The notes under the pieces: generated by a model | Seen by the model: the letters and a program-made list of their open reading frames with translations, nothing else | Databases searched by the model: none | What the model was told of the DNA's origin: nothing | Origin: NORP240 sp038134485 | GTDB lineage: Bacteria; Pseudomonadota; Gammaproteobacteria; Pseudomonadales; Pseudohongiellaceae | Reading direction: 5' to 3' | NCBI GenBank assembly: GCA_038134485.1 | Contig: JAYPVG010000017.1 | Span: 1 to 64,000, forward strand | Length of the DNA stretch: 64,000 bases | In this document: positions 18,312 through 26,202 of the stretch, in pieces | Layout: every line of letters starts with the position of its first letter | Position numbering within the stretch: position 1 is the stretch's first letter | Made by a program: the position numbers and the translations under genes

Positions 18312-19853
18312 TCAGGATGTGGGAATTTTCAGCACCTGCCCGACCATAATCTTGTCGCCGGACAGATTGTTTACTCTTTTCAGGCTAGCCAAACTGACGC
18401 GATAGCGCTGGGCGATTTCTGACAAAGTTTCCCCCCGGGAAATACGATGTTCGGAAATGGCGAGAAGGTTTCCGATTCCTGGCACAACGAGTGTCTGACC
18501 AATGCGGATAGTGTCACCACTAAGTCCGTTTTCGGATTTAAGTTCGGCAAGGCTGACTCCGAAACGCACCGCGATCTCGGAAAGGCTGTCACCTCGCTTG
18601 ACCAGATAGGATTCCGGAGTTACACCATTCTCTTTCTGCCAGGCCACCAGGGTTCCGGCAGGGGGATTGTCGTAGAAGAAATTCTTTACCCCCTGAACAA
18701 TGGCATCTGCCAGTCTGGACTGGTAGCGTGCCGACTTCAGCCGATCTGCTTCGGCAGGGTTTGAGAGGTAACCGGTCTCTATCAGAATCGAAGGTATGTC
18801 GGGGGACCGAAGTTCCCAGAGGTTCCCGCCCTGGACCTTGTCCTTGCGCAGAGGCGCCACACCGTCGAGAGTATCCAGTACCTCAGCGCCAAGCGCCACG
18901 CTCTGCTCCATACTCCAAGCCATGGACAGATCAAGCAAGGTCAGCGCCAGGTCGTCCTCTACGTCTGCGATGCGCGTATCACCCGCAACGCCTCCAAGCA
19001 GATCTGTCAAATTTTCTTTCTCTTCCACCCGCCTGATATTTTCCTGATCGGCAGTCTCTCCGGACAGGGCATAAATGGTAACTCCCTGGACTTCCTCGCG
19101 ACGATAGGAATCAGCATGGATAGAAATGTAAATATCGACCCTTTCATCCCGGGCTATCAGGGGTCGCGTTTTCAGCGCCACAGAATAATCGCCATCCCTT
19201 ATCATCACGGGCTTGTAACCGGGAGTCTGATTCAGCCGATCTCTTACAGCGCGGGCGATCGCAAGGGTAATTTCTTTTTCCCAAAATCCGTTGTTGTAAC
19301 TGGGGGCACCTGGATCTTCTCCACCATGACCGGCGACAACGGCTACCCGTATTTCCCGCTTTTCATCAGCTTGCGCAACCTGCAGCGTCCTGGTGGTCCT
19401 GGCCCCAGTGTTCATTGGCTCTTGATTATAAAATTCCAGAACAAGCCGATCTCTAAATTCGCCGTCGGTCCCCAGATAAACACTCTGGCGCTCGACGCGT
19501 CTTTCCATGTCCAGCACTACGCGCAAATCGTCGCCGTTGCGCACGCCCGTTCTTACAGTCTTGATGGGACTTGAGCCGTAATCCAAGTGCGACAAGTCAC
19601 CCAGAAATTCACTATCGCTGATATCGATCACCACACGCTCGGGGTTGTCGAGACTGAAGACTGTATAGTTGATCGCTCCGCTCAGATCGAGAATAACCCT
19701 GGTAAGATCCGGCGCATGCTGAAAACTTACCGCCCGGACTTCTGCGGCAGCGACCTTTTCGGACCAGAGATTCGCGGCCAGCATGGCAATTGCAAGCACC
19801 AGTGTCGGTGCCCGCAATCGCAGACCAAAAATTGTTTCCAGTGCGCTGATCAT
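18312..19853 (-). CDS. amiB: N-acetylmuramoyl-L-alanine amidase with AMIN and two LysM domains
   Basis: A 513-residue periplasmic zinc amidase that cleaves the stem peptide from peptidoglycan during daughter-cell separation. A hydrophobic signal (ending around residue 37) is followed by an AMIN targeting domain (VSFQHAPDLTRVILDLSG). The Amidase_3 domain has VVAGHGGEDPGA and the later IYISIHADSY and SPDIPSILIETGYLSN blocks. Two C-terminal LysM repeats are visible, each opening with RGDSLSEIA or RGETLSEIA. The start at 19853 gives a proper signal peptide; the longer frame would overlap tsaE by 38 bases. The gene sits between tsaE and mutL as amiB does in E. coli. Confidence 0.95.
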   Translation of the reverse strand: MISALETIFGLRLRAPTLVLAIAMLAANLWSEKVAAAEVRAVSFQHAPDLTRVILDLSGAINYTVFSLDNPERVVIDISDSEFLGDLSHLDYGSSPIKTVRTGVRNGDDLRVVLDMERRVERQSVYLGTDGEFRDRLVLEFYNQEPMNTGARTTRTLQVAQADEKREIRVAVVAGHGGEDPGAPSYNNGFWEKEITLAIARAVRDRLNQTPGYKPVMIRDGDYSVALKTRPLIARDERVDIYISIHADSYRREEVQGVTIYALSGETADQENIRRVEEKENLTDLLGGVAGDTRIADVEDDLALTLLDLSMAWSMEQSVALGAEVLDTLDGVAPLRKDKVQGGNLWELRSPDIPSILIETGYLSNPAEADRLKSARYQSRLADAIVQGVKNFFYDNPPAGTLVAWQKENGVTPESYLVKRGDSLSEIAVRFGVSLAELKSENGLSGDTIRIGQTLVVPGIGNLLAISEHRISRGETLSEIAQRYRVSLASLKRVNNLSGDKIMVGQVLKIPTS

Positions 19854-19890
19854 GATGACTTGCTCGTCAACAAGAACTGTTCTCGTGGTC

Positions 19891-20415
19891 TTAGAGGATT
19901 CGGCTGAATTCCAGTAATCTTTCAGCAATTACCTGACCTCTGTCCGAGTTTGCTAACCAGTGAAGTTTTCTGCCCTGGCGCTCGATCCCTAATTCGATCA
20001 CCAGATCGGCCTTCGGTAGCAGTGAGCCGCCGTTCTCTGGCCACTCGATAAGGCAGAGGTTATGTCTCTCAAAGTAGTCCGAAACCCCTAAAAACTCTAC
20101 CTCATCAGGATTTGAAAGTCTATATAGATCAAAATGATAGATGTTATATCTAGAAAACTCATAAGGTTCGACTAGAGTGTAAGTAGGACTTTTTACCGCA
20201 CCCTCGTAACCAAAAGCCCGCATCAAGCCGCGGGTCAGGGTTGTTTTCCCCGCCCCCAGGTCACCGTGCAAGTAAATTCTGCCTCCTGCGGTGGCATCTG
20301 GCTGCGAATCAACACTTATTGATGAAACCGGCAATTCGCTAGCTGCCAGGGCCAGCAATCGCCCGAATTTCTCAGTTTCGGTCTCATCATTCAGGAACAA
20401 ACTGTCAGTTAGCAT
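19891..20415 (-). CDS. tsaE: tRNA threonylcarbamoyladenosine ATPase TsaE
   Basis: A 174-residue P-loop ATPase of the TsaBDE complex that forms t6A37 on ANN-decoding tRNAs. The Walker A motif GDLGAGKT occupies residues 51-58, followed by SPTYTLVEPYE and IYHFDLYRL, both family hallmarks, and LIEWPENGG near the end. The frame could begin at a TTG at 20454, but the ATG at 20415 places the start at the conserved N-terminal helix. About 20 residues longer than the E. coli protein through a small insertion before Walker A. Encoded between nnrD and amiB. Confidence 0.94.
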   Translation of the reverse strand: MLTDSLFLNDETETEKFGRLLALAASELPVSSISVDSQPDATAGGRIYLHGDLGAGKTTLTRGLMRAFGYEGAVKSPTYTLVEPYEFSRYNIYHFDLYRLSNPDEVEFLGVSDYFERHNLCLIEWPENGGSLLPKADLVIELGIERQGRKLHWLANSDRGQVIAERLLEFSRIL

Positions 20416-20459
20416 GTGATTGTCCACTAGCAATGGGGCGGATGTTACGACCAAGAGGA

Positions 20460-22043
20460 TTATAAAACGGGATTGACCAGCTTCTGTATAACAGCGAGCA
20501 AATCGCTCGCCACAATTCCTCGCTGCCCGTTTTCTCTTGCTACCTGATCTGCCGCTTCACTGTGGAGGCAGACCGCCAGACGGAGACTGTCGGCCAGACT
20601 GAGACGCTGCGAAATCAAGGCGCCAATCACGCCACTCAAGACGTCACCCATGCCACCGGAAGCCATCCCAGGGTTTCCCGCATCACACAATTCGATGATC
20701 TGCTCCCCAAAGTGGTTACTGCAGATAAGGCTACCGGCGCCTTTCAACAGGACGACACCTCCCCAGCGGGCCTGCAACTCACCGACGGCTGCGAATCGGT
20801 CCGCATTCACTTCGCTGTTTGTGCATGCGAGCAGGCGAGCGGCCTCCCCGGGATGCGGCGTTAGGATCCAATCGTCTCTGGCAGACACTCTCGAGGGTTC
20901 CGCCCCCAATACATCGGTCAGAAGGTTCAATCCGTCGGCGTCAACCACCAGCGGGATTCCGCTGTCCTCCTGAAATTGAAGCGAGCGAGCGAGCAACTCG
21001 CGCGACCAGTCGGTCCGTCCCAATCCAGGACCCACAACAATGGACGTTGCCCGAGCCAGGACATCCTCGACCCGGTGCCCATAATTCTCAGGATCTTCTG
21101 TGCCTGCGAGCATAATTTCAGGTTGCCGAGACAATATCCCGGATCGGTTGGCCGAGCGGGTGACTATGCTCACCAAACCGGAACCCGCCCGTAAGGCACC
21201 CGTCGCTGCCAGCAAGGCTGCTCCACCATAGCCATAATCGCCGCCAACGATCACAGTATGCCCGAAATTACCCTTGTTGGCAGAAGGCAACCGCGGTTCG
21301 AGTAAATTCAAAATCTGACCCAACCGGATGCGTCGACTGGCTGGTTTCGGCGATTCCGACCCGGCCAGCACTTGAGGGGGCACATCCAGGTCGTGATACA
21401 CAATTTCGCCGCAACAGTCGACACCAGCCCCCGTTAGCAGTCCCTGTTTTACTCCAATAAAGGTGACAGTCGCCGCGGCCCGCACTGCATGACCGAGAAC
21501 GGCGCCGCTATCACTGCTCAGTCCCGAAGGGATGTCTATGGCCAGGACAGGAAATGGTAACTGGTTTATGTTTTGTATTGCCGCGGCGAAAGTGTCGCTG
21601 ACAAGCCGACTCAGACCGGTGCCCAGCAGTGCGTCGACGACTACTGTTTGGTCTTGGGGTTGAGCAACATGTTGCAACAGAGAAGCAGCATCGAACGGGG
21701 CCAGTTGAACTCCTCGCTGATGGGCCAGCTGACTGGCTCGCAGGGCGTCGCCCTTGAGTTGATCATGATCTCCAACGGCGATAAGTGTCGGTTTCAGCCC
21801 ATGTTCCTGGGCCAGTGCCGCAAGCAAGTAGCCGTCTCCGCCGTTGTTGCCAACTCCGACAAACACCAACAGGTGTCTCACTTGTGGCCATCTGGAAAGC
21901 AGCTCGCTCAAGGCAACCCCGGCCGCCTTCTGCATCAACGCGAAGCCCTCGATGCCATAATCCTCAATGGCTATTCGATCCAGCTCGCGGACCTGCTCAG
22001 CGCGATAGAGAGCACTGGGGAAGCGGGAGGACAGATGGGACAT
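20460..22043 (-). CDS. nnrD: Bifunctional NAD(P)HX epimerase/dehydratase
   Basis: A 527-residue repair enzyme for hydrated nicotinamide cofactors. The N-terminal YjeF domain (epimerase, NnrE) carries GNNGGDG at residues 65-71 and DALLGTGLSR. The C-terminal ribokinase-like domain (NnrD dehydratase) carries VVGGDYGYGGAALLAA, VVDADGLNLL, LTPHPGEAARLL and GMASGGMGDVLSG. Both active-site regions look complete. Standard head gene of the tsaE-amiB-mutL cluster. It begins five bases after the marR stop, suggesting co-transcription with that regulator, which is not the usual neighbour. Confidence 0.95.
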   Translation of the reverse strand: MSHLSSRFPSALYRAEQVRELDRIAIEDYGIEGFALMQKAAGVALSELLSRWPQVRHLLVFVGVGNNGGDGYLLAALAQEHGLKPTLIAVGDHDQLKGDALRASQLAHQRGVQLAPFDAASLLQHVAQPQDQTVVVDALLGTGLSRLVSDTFAAAIQNINQLPFPVLAIDIPSGLSSDSGAVLGHAVRAAATVTFIGVKQGLLTGAGVDCCGEIVYHDLDVPPQVLAGSESPKPASRRIRLGQILNLLEPRLPSANKGNFGHTVIVGGDYGYGGAALLAATGALRAGSGLVSIVTRSANRSGILSRQPEIMLAGTEDPENYGHRVEDVLARATSIVVGPGLGRTDWSRELLARSLQFQEDSGIPLVVDADGLNLLTDVLGAEPSRVSARDDWILTPHPGEAARLLACTNSEVNADRFAAVGELQARWGGVVLLKGAGSLICSNHFGEQIIELCDAGNPGMASGGMGDVLSGVIGALISQRLSLADSLRLAVCLHSEAADQVARENGQRGIVASDLLAVIQKLVNPVL

Positions 22044-22048
22044 GATGA

Positions 22049-22492
22049 CTATTTCTTGTCGAATTCTTTAATGAGGCGTCGCAATACAAAGAGCGATGTG
22101 TCTAAATCCTGTAAAGAAATTTCCTCTGTTGCCTGCAAGGCCCAGGGGTCCTGCTCTTCTCGCAGCAGGTTATAACACCTTTTCCCCTCATCTGTGAGGT
22201 GGACCAGCATGGATTTCTTGTGCTTGGGGTTCGGCGTAAACACCAGCAGCCCATCATCGACCATGGTATCGGCAATGCGCTGAACAGCCTGTCGCGACTG
22301 CCCAAGAACCCGCGCAATACCGGGTACGGTGAGTCCACCAGTGGATAGCGCGCAGGCCCCAATCACCCGCCAGCGAGCGCTGGTTAAACCGAGATCCCGG
22401 GTCATCCGGTCGCCTTCCGCGATAAGCAGGCCATTCAAGCGAAACAGCGACAATACTAGATCAAGAAACACCACGCGTTTGGGGGAATGCAT
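22049..22492 (-). CDS. MarR-family transcriptional regulator
   Basis: A 147-residue winged-helix repressor-type protein. The sequence GLTSARWRVIGACALSTGGLTVPGIARVLGQSRQAVQRIADTMV contains the first helices and the recognition helix, followed by the wing residues FTPNPKHKKSMLVHLTDEG. The open frame extends 28 codons upstream, but the ATG at 22492 is preceded by AAGGTGAG at good spacing and matches the family start. It lies directly upstream of nnrD in the same direction and divergently from a secreted protein gene, so it may control either. The ligand is unknown. Confidence 0.88.
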   Translation of the reverse strand: MHSPKRVVFLDLVLSLFRLNGLLIAEGDRMTRDLGLTSARWRVIGACALSTGGLTVPGIARVLGQSRQAVQRIADTMVDDGLLVFTPNPKHKKSMLVHLTDEGKRCYNLLREEQDPWALQATEEISLQDLDTSLFVLRRLIKEFDKK

Positions 22493-22737
22493 TCTGGACT
22501 TCTCACCTTGCTGTGTCGATTGCAATCGATCGGATACCTGAATCTTTGCGAGCACCGGCCCGTTTTTTGTTAACATGTTGTCATTTGTTAATCGAAATGT
22601 AAATAACCGGATAAACTTTTGCCCGGAAGATATTGTTTCGCCTTCATTAGCTTAAGGAATAGCTGTGAGGTTTGGAGTTTTTGTATACACTCGATACTGG
22701 CCAAGTGGATCACAAATTAGACGGATTGCAGCATCTC

Positions 22738-23289
22738 ATGAGCGCGTCTTTGATTGTAAAAACAGGCAAATATTGTGCTTTCCCATCCCTGCGACCTGCA
22801 GCTTGTTTGCTTCTGGTGTTTTTCTTGACACCAATCTACACCTCAGCAGACGAGCTGGACGATGCGTATCGATTATTACGAATCACCGAGGTGGCGAGAG
22901 AATTTGAACAGGCTACTAATCAGCAAACCCGCAATGTAATCCGGACCTATGCGAGCATAGTGGCGATGTCAACTGATCGTGAATTGCCGGATTCGATCAA
23001 GCAACAGATTTCCAACTGCTATCTGGAGACTTACGCCTGGGAAAAATTTGAACCCGGCATCGCGGCGATTTTCGCAAACAATCTCAGCAGGGCGGAGCTG
23101 AAATTGATGATCGACTTTTTCAGTGACAAGAGCGTGCCCCCGCCCAAAATCGAGCAGTTCAAAGCACTGATCGCCAGGGCTGATGCTATCGAGCAGATGG
23201 CAATTGACTATATGTTCAGTCAAACACAAGGTTGCGACGAACAGAACGTCACTCTGATAATGAATTTTCTCTCTGATCAGGGTTCGTAG
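22738..23289 (+). CDS. Secreted DUF2059-like hypothetical protein
   Basis: A 183-residue exported protein. A hydrophobic signal (LRPAACLLLVFFLTPIYTSA) ends around residue 36, and the mature part is all-helical, with ELKLMIDFFSDKSVPPPKIEQFK resembling the DUF2059 core. Function of that family is not known. The longer frame from 22672 uses a TTG and would bury the signal, so I chose the ATG at 22738. The last 13 bases overlap the end of the convergent DUF6351 gene. Only a moderate family match by eye. Confidence 0.6.
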   Translation: MSASLIVKTGKYCAFPSLRPAACLLLVFFLTPIYTSADELDDAYRLLRITEVAREFEQATNQQTRNVIRTYASIVAMSTDRELPDSIKQQISNCYLETYAWEKFEPGIAAIFANNLSRAELKLMIDFFSDKSVPPPKIEQFKALIARADAIEQMAIDYMFSQTQGCDEQNVTLIMNFLSDQGS

Positions 23290-25490
23290 CGATTCACTGG
23301 CGAGGGTCCGAAAGACAGCCAGGTCTGATTGACCTGCTGATGCACGCCAGCCCTGCTCCAGTCGCAGACCCCTTCTGAGAAGATTGATTCCAGCCTGGTT
23401 TTTTCCGCGTCACTAAAACTCACTGTGTAATCGTTGTAATCAAGGGGCTTTAGCTGACATTTCAAAATGTCATTAGTCAGCGGCCCGCCGGCCACTAGCC
23501 GGAGCCCCGCGTGGGGTGGGAAAAGACCGTTACAACTCCCTTCGGTATTGTCAAACAGTCGCTGCGGGTTAAAAACCGGCGGTTCAACAATTCTTTCACC
23601 ATTCATGGCAAAACAATCATTTTGTAGATCAGCAGGTCTTGCTCTGACAATCTTGTCGAGTAGAGTTCCACCATCCTTGTCACTGCTGATGTTTGCCAGC
23701 CATTGGTCCATTAGCTCGAGATTTTCGTCCTCGATCGACATCTCTCTTGAATGTCTTCGAAGTATGTAATTATCGGCATGCCCATTGTCGCGTTCCAGCC
23801 GCGCGCGGGTAATGAACGAATACACGCTGGCGTGGAAATTACCAATGTCGTCCAGGTACCCTCGATCATCGATGATTGGCACCTGCGCGAGCCCCGCTCC
23901 ACCGCTGCTAACCCTCCCCGTCTGATAGGCAATTCTCAGAGCATCATCATCCGCTTCCGTTCGCTGCGACCTGGAATTGACATCGATATCCCAGCCACCA
24001 ATTTTCTCGTTCAGATCAAGAAACAACTCCTTATCGATGAGACCCTCGTTCAATGCGGCCAGTCCATACTGGACCCCGACATTATCATGGGGAGCGCGGG
24101 CAAAAGGCCGGTCTGAGCTGATTTCAGGATAAACTTTCTCGCCGAAAATGTTTCGCATTCCATCGTAGATGGAACACCTTGCCCCTGCCGGATTGCTGAT
24201 CGGATCGTAGGCCGCTTCTTGCGGTACTTGAGCGGAACAATCATCCGGTGCAATACGTTTTGGTCTTTGCCCCAGTGAGGATTCGCACAGCGACCACATA
24301 GACCAGCCGCCAATGACGTTTTTTGTCTGGTCATCCAGGTCGCGGGAAGGATCATTCACATATTCCTTCAGGATACTGGCGCACTCCTGGGAATCGGTGA
24401 AATAGGAAACGGCGTCAGCAAAGGTGTTACTTGGCAACAGACCATCCAGAATACCGGGATATGCACCAGCGATCAGGAACTGCTGCATCGCGCCTCCCGA
24501 ACTGCCATTACCAATGGTGTAACGAGGCACACCGTAAGTCTCGATGAAGTGCTCTTTCACCATCATGGCGGTTTCAGCGGACAATACATCGTTACAGCCG
24601 CCCTGGGCGTTTACATTGAGGGTGGACGATGCAACCGCATAGCCCCGACTCAGCATATTGTGGCGCAGAACGCCGCCAGTCGCCGTTCCCTGAAAATATC
24701 CGGCCTCGCAACCCCCACCAAAGGTATAGACCAGCCTTTCATTCCAGGCTCCGCTTTCGCCGAGGGGCGACGGAACTGGCGCATCGGGATCATGCAAAAT
24801 TGCGATCTGATAAATCGCCCTATTTATTGTGCCCGTCTCGATGCGAACGATATAGGGTGTCTGCACACCCTCCATTGTCGTGGTAAAAGTCATGTCCTGT
24901 GGTCGCTCACTGATATCGGCAAGCGGTTTAAAGCCGACCTCACTTTCCGCTGACCAATAAACATAATCAACCCGCGCTGGCAGCGAACAGTCGGTGTCGG
25001 TCTCCGAACCATCGAGAAAATCTCCGTTCCCCAGGGCGAATCGGCGTGGAGTTCCTCCTGATTCTGGCGCGAGCTGGTTCAGGCAAAAATAGGGTTGCTG
25101 CTGTTCGCCAGAAAAAATCGGCCCGGTTATCGGATAGTTGACCAGTGGCAACTCCGCCGCGGCATCGCCTAACCTGGCCATCACCGTGTTGTTGCCCTCA
25201 ATGAGCCCGCTGATAAGAGCGCGAAACAGCGTGAGATCGCCGTCCTGTGCGACCTGCTCCAGCGCCACGGAGCGGGCGATGCCATTGACAACCAGTCTGA
25301 TTTCATCGCTGTCAGCAGTAGAGGCGGCAATCTCAATCAACGCATCGCCGCCGCTGAGCAGATAGGGGCGATTGGAGAGAGAGGCAAGGGAAAGGTGAAG
25401 CGGTCCTGTCGGTTCCTGGTTGCAGGCTGCCAGGGAAACCAGCAGCGCTCCCAGAGTCAACGTTTTCATCGCAGTCAATTTTGTCGTCAT
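23277..25490 (-). CDS. DUF6351 lipoprotein, tannase/esterase-like alpha/beta hydrolase
   Basis: A 737-residue predicted lipoprotein: signal ending in LVSLAAC with Cys22. The N-terminal ~100 residues are a beta-rich domain (LSNRPYLLSGGDALIEI). The main domain contains a GNGSSGGAMQQ segment (a G-x-S-x-G-like nucleophile elbow near residue 330) within a hydrolase-like fold similar to tannases and feruloyl esterases. This matches DUF6351, common in environmental proteobacteria and of untested function. Several cysteine pairs suggest disulfides in the periplasm. A second possible ATG at 25469 would give a shorter signal. It overlaps the convergent secreted-protein gene by 13 bases. Confidence 0.75.
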   Translation of the reverse strand: MTTKLTAMKTLTLGALLVSLAACNQEPTGPLHLSLASLSNRPYLLSGGDALIEIAASTADSDEIRLVVNGIARSVALEQVAQDGDLTLFRALISGLIEGNNTVMARLGDAAAELPLVNYPITGPIFSGEQQQPYFCLNQLAPESGGTPRRFALGNGDFLDGSETDTDCSLPARVDYVYWSAESEVGFKPLADISERPQDMTFTTTMEGVQTPYIVRIETGTINRAIYQIAILHDPDAPVPSPLGESGAWNERLVYTFGGGCEAGYFQGTATGGVLRHNMLSRGYAVASSTLNVNAQGGCNDVLSAETAMMVKEHFIETYGVPRYTIGNGSSGGAMQQFLIAGAYPGILDGLLPSNTFADAVSYFTDSQECASILKEYVNDPSRDLDDQTKNVIGGWSMWSLCESSLGQRPKRIAPDDCSAQVPQEAAYDPISNPAGARCSIYDGMRNIFGEKVYPEISSDRPFARAPHDNVGVQYGLAALNEGLIDKELFLDLNEKIGGWDIDVNSRSQRTEADDDALRIAYQTGRVSSGGAGLAQVPIIDDRGYLDDIGNFHASVYSFITRARLERDNGHADNYILRRHSREMSIEDENLELMDQWLANISSDKDGGTLLDKIVRARPADLQNDCFAMNGERIVEPPVFNPQRLFDNTEGSCNGLFPPHAGLRLVAGGPLTNDILKCQLKPLDYNDYTVSFSDAEKTRLESIFSEGVCDWSRAGVHQQVNQTWLSFGPSPVNRYEP

Positions 25491-25588
25491 AGAGCGCCTC
25501 GAGGTTGCCAGATGATTGTTTCGCTCACTGTACTTTAGCTGCAGGCAAATTTAAATGCCCCAGATATCCCCGACGGATTGATTACCAA

Positions 25589-26071
25589 TCAGCGAGAAGC
25601 GGAATCCAGTGGCAACTCGGTTTTGTATACCACCTGCTTCAGGGTAAAGCTGGACTGAATATTGGCGACACCCGGAGTTGTGGTCAATCTCTCGGCCAGG
25701 AAGTGCTCATAGCTCTCCAGATCGGGCACCACTATTCTCAGCATGTAGTCGAAGCTGCCGGTCATGAGGTAGCACTCCATGACTTCCTCGTACCTGGCGA
25801 TATGGGCTTCGAATTGCTCCAGACTCTTGCGCTCCTGATTGTGCAGGGACACATTGACAAAAATGCTGATCGGCAACCCAACCGCCTTGGCATCAACGAT
25901 CGCGGCATAACGTTTAATAATGCCCTGCTGTTCTAGCGACTTGATTCGACGCAGGCAGGGAGAGGGAGACAGACCGACTTTTTCTGCAAGGTCCGTATTA
26001 GACATGCGGCCACTGTTCTGCAGACAGCGAAGTATTCTGAAGTCGATACGATCCAGGGGGATTATTGGCAT
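25589..26071 (-). CDS. Lrp/AsnC-family transcriptional regulator
   Basis: A 160-residue feast/famine regulator. The N-terminal helix-turn-helix reads LDRIDFRILRCLQNSGRMSN then VGLSPSPCLRRIKSLEQQGI, followed by the linker strand IIKRYAAIVDA and the C-terminal RAM effector domain with YLMTGSFDYMLRIVVPD. It is divergent from the aceE-like gene, 131 bases apart, and a near-palindrome sits six bases above its start codon. In this family such layout usually means autoregulation plus control of the divergent catabolic gene, commonly with an amino acid ligand. Which amino acid cannot be told. Confidence 0.93.
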   Translation of the reverse strand: MPIIPLDRIDFRILRCLQNSGRMSNTDLAEKVGLSPSPCLRRIKSLEQQGIIKRYAAIVDAKAVGLPISIFVNVSLHNQERKSLEQFEAHIARYEEVMECYLMTGSFDYMLRIVVPDLESYEHFLAERLTTTPGVANIQSSFTLKQVVYKTELPLDSASR

Positions 26072-26076
26072 ATTTA

Positions 26077-26100
26077 TTCTCTTATTAAACTTAATGAGAA
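26077..26100. promoter_or_regulatory. Candidate Lrp-type operator
   Basis: A near-palindrome with core ATTAAACTTAAT (26084-26095), flanked by TTCTC on the left (26077-26081) and GAGAA on the right (26096-26100). It is AT-rich, six bases upstream of the lrp-like start codon and about 100 bases upstream of the aceE-like start, the position expected for an autoregulatory Lrp-family site. Called from symmetry only. Confidence 0.45.
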
Positions 26101-26202
26101 AATATATGCTAATTATTCACATTCATATAGCACAATTTGCAATCTTCTACGACGCATTGTAACTATAATGACAGTCTAATCTCCCTCACCCAGGTAGCTT
26201 GC

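Noticed and set aside
21573..22175. 200-codon plus-strand frame opposite nnrD and marR
   Set aside because: Opposite two clear genes, composition is that of a shadow frame, and it would cross the boundary between them.
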